DNA of 18,957 nt from DASVDK01 sp036381125 [NCBI: Thermodesulfobacteriota bacterium] (GTDB lineage: Bacteria; DASVDK01): positions 1-18,957 of the forward strand of contig DASVDK010000001.1 in assembly GCA_036381125.1 (NCBI GenBank), read 5' to 3'. The position numbers were made by a program, and so were the translations under genes. The notes under the pieces are model-generated. The model saw only the letters and a program-made list of their open reading frames with translations, searched no databases and had not been told where the DNA came from. How positions within the stretch are numbered: the stretch's first letter is position 1; every line of letters starts with the position of its first letter. Of the stretch, positions 8,990 to 16,881 are shown one piece after another.

Positions 8990-9976
8990 ACCGGCCGGCG
9001 GTTCCTTGCATGCGCGCGAGCTGGTCGGCCCGCTCGCAGGCGGTGGAGGATCCATTGCACCACTGCGACGCCCCCACCGAGCGTGCGTCCCGTCTCGCGC
9101 CCGATGACCCGCCCTTCGATCGGGTCGGCGACATGGAACAACGGCTCCCCGAGTGCGCCGAACCGGGACGCGATCGGCCACACGAGCACCGGCACCGCCG
9201 TCCGGAGCGCGAGCCGGCGGAGGCCGCGGCGGCTCCCCCGCTCCGCCGGCGGCATCCCCGTGCGGTCCGCTTCGCCTGGAACCCCTCGAGCTTCCACAGC
9301 CCCTCCGCATCGAGGCCGAAGTCGAGCAGGTAGAGGCGCGTCTCGCCACCCTGGATTCGGCTGAGCACGTGCGTGGCGCGCTCGCTTGCAGCCGCGCATC
9401 CGACACCGCGCGTTTGGTGCGACCGGTATCATCGTCGTGTCGACATCATGCACCTCACCGTCGCCGCCGCGGGTGATCCGTCGGCTCGGCCGCGACGCCG
9501 TTCATGTCGACGGCGGCGGCGCTGTCGCTCACGAGCCCGGCGATCGTGATGGGCGAGCAGTTGACGACGAAGGGAGCTCGGTCGCACGATCACCGGACAG
9601 GCGTGGACGAGGGCACGGTCGCCGGTCCCATCGACCGTGGCGACCATGTCGTTCACGAGGACGGTCGCCCGCGCGTCCGTCACCTCTCCCATCACCGGGA
9701 AGAGGGGCGACTCGAGGACGGCACCCTCGACCGGCGTGAGGACCGTTCCTGCCCTTCGAGGGTGTACTGGATGACGTCCTGCCGCGTCCCGACCCAGACG
9801 ACGCCTCGCGTCTGGTCGACGGCGATGTCCTCGAGGTGCTGGACGGGGATCTCGAGCCGGTGTCGGCCTGCCGGGCCGACCACCTCGATGACCGTCTTCC
9901 GCTCACCGACCCAGAGGCTCTGCTGGGCCGCGGCCTCTACCGACACGACCAGCGTCGCCAGCACGGCGATGCCCAT
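8990..9976 (-). pseudogene. Decayed exported beta-propeller-like protein
   Basis: The start is clear: ATG at 9976-9974, a signal peptide (MGIAVLATLVVSVEAAAQQ), then propeller-like sequence such as HLEDIAVDQTRGVVWVG and DVIQYTLEG. The frame is lost near 9745 and coding-like sequence goes on in another frame (SPLFPVMGEVTDARATVLV). A further shift near 9573 leads to FVVNCSPITIAGLVSDSAA, and later ones to THVLSRIQGGETRLYLLDFG (about 9300-9380), then AVPVLVWPIASRFGALGEP (about 9120-9200), and finally a Cys-containing stretch with strong GC3 bias (about 8950-9060). At least four or five indels would be needed to join them. Neighbouring genes are intact. It follows the kinase gene by 50 bp and may once have closed that operon. 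The 3' boundary is uncertain. Alternatives are sequencing error or several short genes. Confidence 0.65.
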
Positions 9977-10026
9977 CGTCTGGCAGGCGAGGACCCGTGG
10001 CGGGCAGGCGTGCGGCGAGCGGCTGG

Positions 10027-11379
10027 CTAGCCGGGGAGCCGCATCTCGAAGACGGCCCCGCCGCCCGGCCGGTCGGCGACCGTCACGGACCCGCCGTGGG
10101 CGCGGGCCGTCTCCATGACGATGGCCAGGCCGAGGCCGGCCCCTCCCGGCTTCGCGTCCTTGCCTCTCACGAAGCGGCGGAAGATCGCCTCCCGATCGGC
10201 CGGCGGGACGCCTGGACCCTCGTCCTTTACTCGCACCGTCCCGTCGGCCGAGACTTCCACCTCGACTCCGCCGGGCGCGGGGGTGTGCACGAGGGCGTTC
10301 TCGAGGAGGTTCTCGATCGCCACGAGGAGCGCAGGCCGGTTGCCGCGCACCCACACCGGCCCCGGCTCGCCGGTCAGTCCGAGCGCGCGCCCCTCGCGGA
10401 TCGCGAGCGGCGCGAGGGCGCCGAGCGCCTCGACCGCGATCTGTCGCAGATCCACGGGCTGGGAAACGTCCAGGGGGCCTGCGTCGAGGCGGCCGGCCCG
10501 CAGGAGCTGCTCGGCGAGGCGGTTGAGCCGTGCGGCGTCGCGCCTCAGCCCGTCGCTCGCAGGCCCGTCGAGACTGTCGATGCGCGCGGTCAGCACGGCG
10601 AGCGGCGTGCGCAGCTCGTGCGCCGCCTCCGCCATGAACCGGCGCTCCCGATCGAGGCCCGCCTGGAGCCGCGAGAGCGCGTGGTTGACCGCGCTGACGA
10701 GCGGGCGGACCTCGCGCGGCAGCCCGCCCTCCGGCAGCCTCGCGTCCAGCGTCTCGGGGCCGATGCGCGCCGCCTGCTCCGAGAGCCGCACGACCGGAGC
10801 GAGGCTCGTGCGGATGGTCATGACGCCGACCCACAGCGCGATCGCGACCACCGGCGCCATCCAGAGCAGGCCGACCTCCATGAACTCCTCGACCAGCGAA
10901 TCGGCCAGGACGTCGTCGTGGAACCAGCCCTGCGCAACCGCGATGCGGTAGCCGCCCTGCGCCTCCACGACGTACCCGAACATCGGGTCCCCGCGGCCGG
11001 CCTGGGGTCCGATCCGAAAGAAGGTCCGGTCGCGCTCCAGCGGGTGATGGCTCTCGAAGAGCGCCGGCGCGTCGCCGGCCGATGCGTGGACCGGGCGCCC
11101 GCGCGGGTCGTACACCACGTAGGCGAAGGCGCCGTCCCGGCGGCCGTAGGCCTCTGCCAGCGGGGCGGGCAGGTCGAGCACCGACGTGCCGTCGGGGTGC
11201 ACGGCGAGGTGCCTGGCGATGTCGCTCGCCTGGTCCTGCAGCGCCCGGTCGAGGAGCGTGTCGTTCGTGCTGGCGACCTTCCAGAAGAACCCGGCCACCG
11301 CCAGCACGATCGCAACGGTGAAGATGGCGGTGAGCCGCCAGGCCAGGCGGCCCTCGATGGAGACCGGCCGACCGCTCAC
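10027..11379 (-). CDS. Two-component sensor histidine kinase
   Basis: The 450-residue inner-membrane kinase has a first membrane segment at about 14-34, a periplasmic sensor region of roughly 130 residues, a second membrane segment at about 166-187, and a HAMP linker. The HisKA motif follows, with phospho-accepting H254 in AEAAHELRTPL. The ATPase domain has an N box (IENLLENALVHTP, 355-367), a G1 box (DEGPG, 386-390) and a G2 box (GAGLGLAI, 413-420). The layout is that of QseC/PmrB-type kinases. The GTG start at 11379-11377 overlaps the regulator's TGA stop as GTGA, so the pair is translationally coupled. Its signal is unknown; the operon context points to envelope stress or cations (inference). 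Confidence 0.95.
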   Translation of the reverse strand: MSGRPVSIEGRLAWRLTAIFTVAIVLAVAGFFWKVASTNDTLLDRALQDQASDIARHLAVHPDGTSVLDLPAPLAEAYGRRDGAFAYVVYDPRGRPVHASAGDAPALFESHHPLERDRTFFRIGPQAGRGDPMFGYVVEAQGGYRIAVAQGWFHDDVLADSLVEEFMEVGLLWMAPVVAIALWVGVMTIRTSLAPVVRLSEQAARIGPETLDARLPEGGLPREVRPLVSAVNHALSRLQAGLDRERRFMAEAAHELRTPLAVLTARIDSLDGPASDGLRRDAARLNRLAEQLLRAGRLDAGPLDVSQPVDLRQIAVEALGALAPLAIREGRALGLTGEPGPVWVRGNRPALLVAIENLLENALVHTPAPGGVEVEVSADGTVRVKDEGPGVPPADREAIFRRFVRGKDAKPGGAGLGLAIVMETARAHGGSVTVADRPGGGAVFEMRLPG

Positions 11380-12053
11380 GAGGCGCCCGCGTCGAGCATG
11401 TACCCCACCCCGCGGAGCGTGTGGATCTCGATCGTCGCCCCCGCCTCGGCGAGCCGCCTGCGCAGGCGATGTACGCTCACCTCGACGGCGTTCGACCCGA
11501 CCGGCTCGTCGAAGCTGTAGAGGTGCTCCTCGATCGATTCCTTGGCGACCACGCGCCCGGCGCGCCTGAGGAGCATCTCGAGAAGGGCCATCTCCCTGCG
11601 GGTGAACGGCACCGGGCGATTGCCGATCAGCACCTCGCGGTGCGTCACGTCGAAGGTCACGTTGCCGGCCTCGATCCGGAGCGGGGCGCCGCCGCGCGGC
11701 CGGCGGAGCACCACCTTTACCCGCGCGATCAGCTCGTCCATGTGGAACGGCTTGAGGAGGTAGTCCTCCGCCCCGGCGTCGAGGCCGGCGACCCGGTTTT
11801 CGACCGCGTCGCGGGCCGTCACGATGAGGACCGGCGGCGGATCGGGGCGCTCGCGCAGGGCGGCGAGGAGCGCCAGCCCGTCCCCGTCCGGCAGCCCGAG
11901 GTCGAGGACGACGGCGTCGTACGCCACGGCGGACAGGGCCGCCTGCGCCTCGTCGAGCCGCCCGACGGCGTCGGCCGCAAAGCCGGCCCTCCGGAGTGCC
12001 GCCGCGACGAGCGAGCCGAGCTCGGCCTCGTCCTCCACCACGAGCACGCGCAT
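11376..12053 (-). CDS. OmpR-family response regulator
   Basis: The 225-residue protein begins MRVLVVEDE, giving the acidic pocket (E7, D8), with phospho-accepting D51 in VVLDLGLPDGDG, T79 in VTA and K101 in KPF. From about residue 125 to the end is a winged-helix DNA-binding domain ending in EVSVHRLRRRLAEAGATIEI and TLRGVGYML. It will be phosphorylated by the adjacent kinase and act as a transcription factor. ATG at 12053 is chosen because it gives the standard N-terminus; a GTG at 12077, overlapping the previous stop as GTGA, would add eight residues and cannot be excluded. A likely target is the direct repeat upstream of this same operon (14751-14768). Confidence 0.95.
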   Translation of the reverse strand: MRVLVVEDEAELGSLVAAALRRAGFAADAVGRLDEAQAALSAVAYDAVVLDLGLPDGDGLALLAALRERPDPPPVLIVTARDAVENRVAGLDAGAEDYLLKPFHMDELIARVKVVLRRPRGGAPLRIEAGNVTFDVTHREVLIGNRPVPFTRREMALLEMLLRRAGRVVAKESIEEHLYSFDEPVGSNAVEVSVHRLRRRLAEAGATIEIHTLRGVGYMLDAGAS

Positions 12054-12073
12054 GGTCGTCCCGGTGGTCTGCG

Positions 12074-13663
12074 TCACGGCGCGCCCAGCACGGCGAGCCG
12101 GCCGCCCCGATAGGGACGGTCGACGAGCATCGACGCGGCGGGCGCCGCGGAGGCATCGTGGTAGCGTACCACCACCCGCCCCCTCGGGTGGGCCGCCAGC
12201 CACGGCTCGACCTCGTCCGGCCCGATGACCGCCACGGGGGTCGTGAGCCGCCCGAGGAAGCCGAACTCCCCGTTGTACCCGCCGACCACGGCAAGCCCGT
12301 CGTGCTCGCGGGCCGCCAGCGCGGTCGCCACCGGCCGCAGATCGTAGCGGTCGGCCGCGACGCGGCTCCACTCGACGTGGGCGACGCAGAGGACGAGGAC
12401 CGTCATGGCGGCGACGCCCGCGACCGCGGTCGCGCGCGCGTGCGCCGTGCCGACCGCGAGCGCGATCGTGCCGACGACGAGCGCCGCGCCCGCGGCCGGG
12501 TCGAGCGCGGCGGCCCACTCGGGGGGCGGCGGGGCGCCCATGCGCTGCGCGGCCTGTACCGCCGACCCGGGCACGAGGACCAGGCCCATGCCGACGGCGA
12601 CCGGCAGGAGGGCCGGCAGGAGGAGATCGACGGCCCGCAGCGGCGCCGGCGCCGTGTCGAGCAGGCGGGCCACGAGGAGCCCGAAGGCCGGCAGGAGGGG
12701 CACGAGGTAGTGCGGCTGCTTGCCGCTCACGAGCGACATGAGCACGACCACCGCCGCAATCCAGACGAGGACCATCCGCTGGCCGTCGTCCGGCGCCTGG
12801 CGTGCTTCGGCGCGTGCGGCCCGCCACACGGGCGGCCAGAGGGACCAGGGGAAGAGCAGTACCGGCAGCAGCACGACGTAGAACCAGCCCGGCTGCCGGT
12901 GCGCGAAGGACGCGACCATCCGGCCTGCGGTCTGGCCCCAGAGGATCGCGCGCGCATAGTCCTCGCCGCCCGCGGCGGCGGCCGGCAGCGCCCAGGCCAG
13001 GGCGATGGCCGCGCCGATCGCGGTGCCGGCCGCCGCACCCACGTACCAGGCCGTCCAGGACGGCGCACGACGCTCGTGCTGCCAGACCGGCGCCAGGACC
13101 GGAACGGGGAGGAGGTGCAGCAGGGCGACCGGGCCCTTGACGAGGATGCCGAGGCCGAGCGCGGCGCCGAAGAGGACCCACCCGCGGCGATCCTCTCGCC
13201 GCCAGGCGAGGACCACGCCCGCGAGGCCGAGGGTGACGCAGGCGGCGAGGGGACCGTCGAAGAGGACGACCCCGCCGAAGAGCGCGAAGCTTGCCGTTCC
13301 GGCGAGGGCGAGGGCCGCGTAGCCCGCGAGGTCGTCACGGCCTGGCCAGAGGAGGCTGGCCAGGACGGCCGTGCCCACGATCGCGGCCAGGGCAAGCAGC
13401 GGCGGCACCAGGCGCGCCGCCGTCTCGCCCACCCCGGCGAGCGCCCAGACGGCGTCGATGGCCCAGTACAGGGCGGGCGGCTTGTGGCTGTACGGAAGGC
13501 CGTTCAGGTGCGGGACGAGGTAGTCGCGGCGTACGCGCATCTCCCACGCCACGCTGAGGACGCGCGTCTCGTCCACCGGCATGAGCGGCCGCGCGGCAAT
13601 GCCCACCCCCGCCGACGCCGCGAAGAGGAGCGCCGCGACCAGCACCATCCCCGCCGACCGCAT
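12074..13663 (-). CDS. ArnT-like lipid-linked sugar transferase (PMT/GT39-type)
   Basis: This 529-residue protein has about a dozen membrane segments and the GT-C signature of the PMT/ArnT group: an N-terminal MPVDETRVLSVAWEM with the Asp-Glu pair at 31-32, then GLPYSHKPPALYW (KPP at 61-63) and later GILVKGPVALL. SGKQPHYLVPLLPAFGLL is also typical. Such enzymes move a sugar from undecaprenyl phosphate to lipid A or another envelope acceptor on the periplasmic side. The substrate is not deducible. The start ATG at 13663 shares one base with the upstream gene's TGA (TGATG), and the stop is about 20 bp before the regulator's ATG. The C-terminal part after the membrane region is soluble, as in ArnT. 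Confidence 0.92.
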   Translation of the reverse strand: MRSAGMVLVAALLFAASAGVGIAARPLMPVDETRVLSVAWEMRVRRDYLVPHLNGLPYSHKPPALYWAIDAVWALAGVGETAARLVPPLLALAAIVGTAVLASLLWPGRDDLAGYAALALAGTASFALFGGVVLFDGPLAACVTLGLAGVVLAWRREDRRGWVLFGAALGLGILVKGPVALLHLLPVPVLAPVWQHERRAPSWTAWYVGAAAGTAIGAAIALAWALPAAAAGGEDYARAILWGQTAGRMVASFAHRQPGWFYVVLLPVLLFPWSLWPPVWRAARAEARQAPDDGQRMVLVWIAAVVVLMSLVSGKQPHYLVPLLPAFGLLVARLLDTAPAPLRAVDLLLPALLPVAVGMGLVLVPGSAVQAAQRMGAPPPPEWAAALDPAAGAALVVGTIALAVGTAHARATAVAGVAAMTVLVLCVAHVEWSRVAADRYDLRPVATALAAREHDGLAVVGGYNGEFGFLGRLTTPVAVIGPDEVEPWLAAHPRGRVVVRYHDASAAPAASMLVDRPYRGGRLAVLGAP

Positions 13664-13950
13664 CAGCGGCCGTCGACCAGGACGGGGGCCGGCGCGCGGC
13701 GGCGCGGCCGGTGGATCAGGATGAGGTTGCGGAGGTAGACGACGAGCCCGGCCGCCTGGCCGAGGATGAAGACCGGATCGCGGCGCCAGATCGCGTAGGC
13801 GAGCAGGGCCATGCCTCCGGCCAGGCTGAGGTACCAGAAGGCGAGCGGCACGACGCTCTCGCCGCGGCGCTCGCTCTGGACCCACTGCACGAGGAAGCGC
13901 GCGCTGAAGAGCGCCTGCCCGAGCAGGCCGATCAGGAGCCAGACGCGCAT
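13663..13950 (-). CDS. Small membrane protein, lipid A biosynthesis N-terminal (LAB_N) domain
   Basis: The 95-residue product has three membrane segments: an N-terminal WLLIGLLGQALFSARFLVQW, a middle LAFWYLSLAGGMALLAYAIW and a last FILGQAAGLVVYLRNLILI. The motifs FSARFLVQW, SVVPLAFWYLSL and GQAAGLVVYLRNL are those of the domain also found at the N-terminus of some LpxB proteins (PF07578). Stand-alone copies often sit beside GT2 and ArnT-like genes, as here; helping lipid-linked sugars across the membrane is a reasonable guess, not shown. ATG at 13950 is chosen for its GAGGGTGA ribosome site; a GTG three codons upstream (13959) is possible. The Arg/Pro-rich tail is cytoplasmic or disordered. 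Confidence 0.88.
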   Translation of the reverse strand: MRVWLLIGLLGQALFSARFLVQWVQSERRGESVVPLAFWYLSLAGGMALLAYAIWRRDPVFILGQAAGLVVYLRNLILIHRPRRRAPAPVLVDGR

Positions 13951-13961
13951 CGCGGTCACCC

Positions 13962-14726
13962 TCAGAGGGGGGCGACGCGTGGGACGCGCGCCCGCCGCCT
14001 GAGCCAGAAGACGCCGGCCAGGTCCACGAGGCCGGCGAAGAGGCGGTCGAGCGTGCCGTATTTGGAGCGGCCCGCGCGCCGCGGACGGTGCCCGACCGGG
14101 ACGACGTGCACCGCGTAGCCCTCGCGCTGGACCAGGGCCGGGAGGAAGCGGTGCATGTGATCGAAGTAGGGCAGGTCGAGGAACGTCTCCCGGGCGAACG
14201 CCTTGAGCCCGCAACCCGTGTCCGCGACGCCGTCGCCGAGGACGCGGCTCCGCACGCCGTTGGCCACGCGCGACGAGACGCGACGCAGCCAGGCGTCGCG
14301 CCGCCGCGTCCGCTGGCCGGTCACGAGGCCGACCGGGCGCCCGGCCGACGGCGCGCCGAGCGCGGCGAGCATGGCCGGGATGTCCGCGGGGTCGTTCTGC
14401 CCGTCGCCGTCGAGCGTCACGACGACCGGCGCGCGGGCGGCCCGCACGCCGGTCCGGATGGCGGCGCTCTGCCCGTAGCGGCCGTCGTGCCGCAGCACGC
14501 GCAACTCGGGCCAGCGGGCGGCGGCCTCGGCCAGGCGCGCGGGCGTCTCGTCGGTGCTCCCGTCGTCCACGTAGACGACCTCGAATCGCCGGCCGGCCAG
14601 CGCCGCGCGGATCTCGGCGACGAGCGGCAGGACGTTGTCGGCCTCGTCGAGAACCGGGACGACGACGGAGACCTCGACCTCCGGGCAGGTGGTCGGTTCG
14701 GCCGCGAGACGGCGCGCGGGCTGCAT
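13962..14726 (-). CDS. GT2 family glycosyltransferase (dolichyl-phosphate mannosyltransferase/ArnC type)
   Basis: The 254-residue enzyme has a GT-A fold: VSVVVPVLDEADNV at 19-32, VVYVDDGSTDET at 50-61, and the metal-binding DxD in TLDGDGQNDP (D106, D108). Then come DTGCGLKAF and GRSKYG, both typical of polyprenyl-phosphate sugar transferases of the DPM1/ArnC type. It would load a sugar from a nucleotide donor onto undecaprenyl phosphate at the cytoplasmic face. It lacks the two C-terminal membrane helices of ArnC and GtrB; only a short hydrophobic stretch is seen near 230-243. It is the first gene of the operon, and its stop is 11 bp from the next ATG. Start ATG is at 14726, only 9 nt after a probable -10 box, so the mRNA may be leaderless. 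Confidence 0.93.
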   Translation of the reverse strand: MQPARRLAAEPTTCPEVEVSVVVPVLDEADNVLPLVAEIRAALAGRRFEVVYVDDGSTDETPARLAEAAARWPELRVLRHDGRYGQSAAIRTGVRAARAPVVVTLDGDGQNDPADIPAMLAALGAPSAGRPVGLVTGQRTRRRDAWLRRVSSRVANGVRSRVLGDGVADTGCGLKAFARETFLDLPYFDHMHRFLPALVQREGYAVHVVPVGHRPRRAGRSKYGTLDRLFAGLVDLAGVFWLRRRARVPRVAPL

Positions 14727-14735
14727 GACGCTCTT

Positions 14736-14768
14736 CTTATAGACGGCGCCCCTTACGCTACCCTTACG
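14736..14768 (-). promoter_or_regulatory. Operon promoter with 11-bp direct repeat (response-regulator box)
   Basis: On the minus strand a -10 box TATAAG (14741-14736) lies 9 nt before the GT2 start codon. Upstream, CGTAAGG occurs twice (14768-14762 and 14757-14751), one helical turn apart (11-bp period); on the plus strand this reads CTTACG-N5-CTTACG. The -35 position has no good consensus and is covered by the repeat. This is the layout of class II promoters activated by OmpR-family regulators, and the half-site and spacing resemble the PmrA box. The divergent ydcF gene starts two bases beyond, at 14771. Confidence 0.5.
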
Positions 14769-14770
14769 GT

Positions 14771-15577
14771 GTGCTCTTCGTCGCCTCGAAGCTCTTCTGG
14801 GCGATCGCGCAGCCGGCGGCGCTGCTCCTCGCGGGGCTCCTGGCCGGGGCGGCGCTCCTCTTCACCCGGTGGCGGGCCGCCGGCCGGGTCGTGGTCACCG
14901 TCACTGCGGCGGCCGCGCTGGCGCTCACCCTGACGCCGCTCGGCCCCTGGCTGCTGCGCCCGCTCGAGGACCGCTTCCCGCGGCCCGAGCGGCTCCCCGC
15001 GCACGTGGACGGCATCGTCGTCCTCGGCGGGGCCGCCGACGCCTGGGTGAGCCAGGCGCGCGGGCAGCCCAACGTCGGCGCGGCGGCCGACCGGCTCATC
15101 GCCGGCGCCCTGCTCGCGCGGCGCTATCCCGACGCGAAGCTCCTCTTCACCGGCGGCTCCGGGCGGCTCGGCGGGGGCCCGGACGAGGCGGCCCCCTCGC
15201 GCGCCATCCTCGAGGCGCTCGGCGTCGCGCCCGAGCGGCTCCTCATCGAGGCCCGCTCGCGCAACACCTGGGAGAACGCGCGGCTCTCCTTCCCCCTGGC
15301 CAACCCGACCCCGGGCGAGGCGTGGCTCCTCGTCACGTCGGCCTCCCACATGCCGCGCGCGGTGGGGGTCTTCCGCCGGGTGGGCTGGCCGGTGATCCCC
15401 TACCCCGTCGACTACGAGACCACCGGCGACCCCTCGCCGCCGCCCCCCTACTCGCTCCGGGAGGGGCTCGAGCTGGCGAGCCTCGCGCTGCAGGAGTGGT
15501 ACGGCCTCGTCGCCTACCGGCTGCTCGGCCGGACCGACCGGCTCTTCCCCGGCCCCGAGGACCGGGAGAGGCCGTGA
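14771..15577 (+). CDS. YdcF family (DUF218) membrane protein
   Basis: The 268-residue protein starts with two hydrophobic membrane segments (about 10-32 and 39-60), followed by a DUF218/YdcF/SanA-type domain. Visible signatures are VDGIVVLGGAADAW, ADRLIAGALLARRYPDAKLLFTGG, IEARSRNTWENA and LLVTSASHMPRAVGVFRRVGW. Related proteins (ElyC, SanA) affect cell-envelope integrity and lipid-carrier use in peptidoglycan synthesis; the biochemical activity is not known. GTG at 14771 is the only convenient start and has no strong ribosome site. It shares its control region with the divergent glycosylation operon, so the same regulator may control both (inference). Length is normal for the ElyC-type subgroup. 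Confidence 0.88.
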   Translation: MLFVASKLFWAIAQPAALLLAGLLAGAALLFTRWRAAGRVVVTVTAAAALALTLTPLGPWLLRPLEDRFPRPERLPAHVDGIVVLGGAADAWVSQARGQPNVGAAADRLIAGALLARRYPDAKLLFTGGSGRLGGGPDEAAPSRAILEALGVAPERLLIEARSRNTWENARLSFPLANPTPGEAWLLVTSASHMPRAVGVFRRVGWPVIPYPVDYETTGDPSPPPPYSLREGLELASLALQEWYGLVAYRLLGRTDRLFPGPEDRERP

Positions 15578-15601
15578 GGCGCCGGGCTCGGCGCCCGGGG
15601 C

Positions 15602-15629
15602 CCGTGCCGCCCCCGGACCGGGGGCACGG
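15602..15629 (+). terminator. GC-rich hairpin after ydcF
   Basis: CCGTGCC at 15602-15608 pairs with GGCACGG at 15623-15629, and the 14-nt loop can pair further. It starts 24 bp after the ydcF stop. There is no T-run, so termination is only a possibility. Confidence 0.3.
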
Positions 15630-15688
15630 CGCGCGGGCCGCGGCCGCGCGGCAAACGCGGGCGGTCAGCCCTCAACCTGCTCCCGTCC

Positions 15689-15788
15689 GGAAACCGGCAA
15701 GACCTGACCCCATGGAAAACGGCAAGACCTGACCCCATGGAAACCGGCAAGACCTGACCCCACGGAAAACGGCAAGACCTGACCCCAT
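15689..15788. repeat. Four tandem 25-bp repeats with core AAGACCTGACCCC
   Basis: Copies lie at 15689-15713, 15714-15738, 15739-15763 and 15764-15788, with no spacers. They differ only at two places: copies 1 and 3 start GGAAACC while 2 and 4 start GGAAAAC, and copy 3 ends CAC instead of CAT. A partial fifth copy (GGAA) begins at 15789. The same motif forms the ends of the element at 308-452. The array sits between convergent genes, 45 bp from the next stop codon. It is not a CRISPR because there are no spacers. Confidence 0.92.
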
Positions 15789-15832
15789 GGAACCACGCAG
15801 GCCGGGGCGTAGACTGCGCTCGCCAGCGGTGG

Positions 15833-16795
15833 CTAGCGGTAGACGACGAGGTGGTCGGTTCCCGACTCCGGCGCCCAGACCTCGCCGGGCCGGCCGAGGA
15901 TCTGGCGGACGTTCGCGGGGGACCTGGGGCTCGGGAAGACCTCGAAGCGCTCCGTCTCCGGGTCGAAGCGAACCACGGCGTTGGCGCCGAAGTCCGAGAG
16001 CCAGACCTTGTCCTTGTCGTCCACGTACACCGCGTACGCGCGCGGCCGCTCGCCCGGTAGCTTCCACGCCTTCCAGGCGCCCGTGGCCGGGTCGTAGCGC
16101 GAGACCTGGCCCGAGTTCCACTCGCTCACCCAGATGCGGCCCTTCGAGTCGGACCAGACGCGACGCGCGCCCTGCCCGGGCGTCGGCGGCTCGATGACCG
16201 TCGCCTCGCCGCTCTCCACGTCGATCCGCGCGATGTGGTTGCCGGCGAGCGACGCGTAGTAGATCTGGCCGTCCGGCGTGGCGGTGATCCCGTACGGCCC
16301 GCGGCCGCGCGGCGCGTCCCACACGCGCATCTCGCCGCTCCTCGGGTCGAGGCGGCCGTAGACGCCGTTCTGGCCGGTGAACCAGAGGACGCCGCGGCCG
16401 TCGAAGGCGGCCGTGTTCAGGTTGGCGTAGCCGCGGCCCTTCGGCAGCGGGTAGCGCGTGACCGCGCGCGTCCGGGGATCGACGCGGACGATGGCGTTCT
16501 GTCCGCTGTCGGTGATCCAGGGCGCGCCGTCGGGCCCCACGATGACGCCGTGGGGCGCCGAGCCCGGGCCGAGCGGGATCTGCTCGACCTGGCCCGTGGC
16601 GGGATCGAGGCGGCCGAGCGCCCCCTGGCGCTGCGCCGTGTACCAGACGGCGCCGTCCGGGGCGGGCGCCACGTCGTGCGGCCCGGCGCCGTCGGGCAGC
16701 GGGTAGGCGCGTGACGTGATCTCGGCTGCCGCCGGAAGGGCCGCGAGGACGAACGCGGCCGCGAGGGGGAGCGCGGGGATCAGGGCGCGAGACAT
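15833..16795 (-). CDS. Exported Vgb-like beta-propeller protein (streptogramin lyase family)
   Basis: The 320-residue protein begins with a signal peptide (to about residue 24, ending LPAAA-EIT) and then consists of repeated propeller blades of about 42 residues. Each has a phrase like GPHDVAPAPDGAVWYTA, APHGVIVGPDGAPWITD, GPYGITATPDGQIYYAS or ARRVWSDSKGRIWVSEW, followed by an I/V-x-R-x-D-P strand. This is the COG4257/virginiamycin B lyase-like family. Real Vgb opens streptogramin rings, but most homologues have no known activity and may be binding proteins, so resistance should not be assumed. ATG at 16795-16793 has a good GGAGGTG ribosome site 6 nt away; the frame is open further upstream without support. 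It is transcribed towards the tandem repeat array. Confidence 0.9.
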   Translation of the reverse strand: MSRALIPALPLAAAFVLAALPAAAEITSRAYPLPDGAGPHDVAPAPDGAVWYTAQRQGALGRLDPATGQVEQIPLGPGSAPHGVIVGPDGAPWITDSGQNAIVRVDPRTRAVTRYPLPKGRGYANLNTAAFDGRGVLWFTGQNGVYGRLDPRSGEMRVWDAPRGRGPYGITATPDGQIYYASLAGNHIARIDVESGEATVIEPPTPGQGARRVWSDSKGRIWVSEWNSGQVSRYDPATGAWKAWKLPGERPRAYAVYVDDKDKVWLSDFGANAVVRFDPETERFEVFPSPRSPANVRQILGRPGEVWAPESGTDHLVVYR

Positions 16796-16881
16796 GAGGC
16801 ACCTCCGTCGAGGGTCGCACGAACCGCCATGGGCTCGGTCGCCTACACGGCGTCGGCACGACCTGTGCTGCACGGGCCGGT

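Noticed and set aside
13959-13959. GTG at 13959 as the start of the LAB_N protein
   Set aside because: It lies inside the GAGGGTGA ribosome site that is well placed for the ATG at 13950, so the ATG is preferred.
15689-15788. The tandem repeats as a CRISPR array
   Set aside because: The 25-bp units follow each other directly, with no unique spacers.
15833-16795. The Vgb-like gene as an antibiotic resistance lyase
   Set aside because: It has a signal peptide and only general propeller similarity; most members of this large family are not streptogramin lyases, and I could not confirm the catalytic residues.
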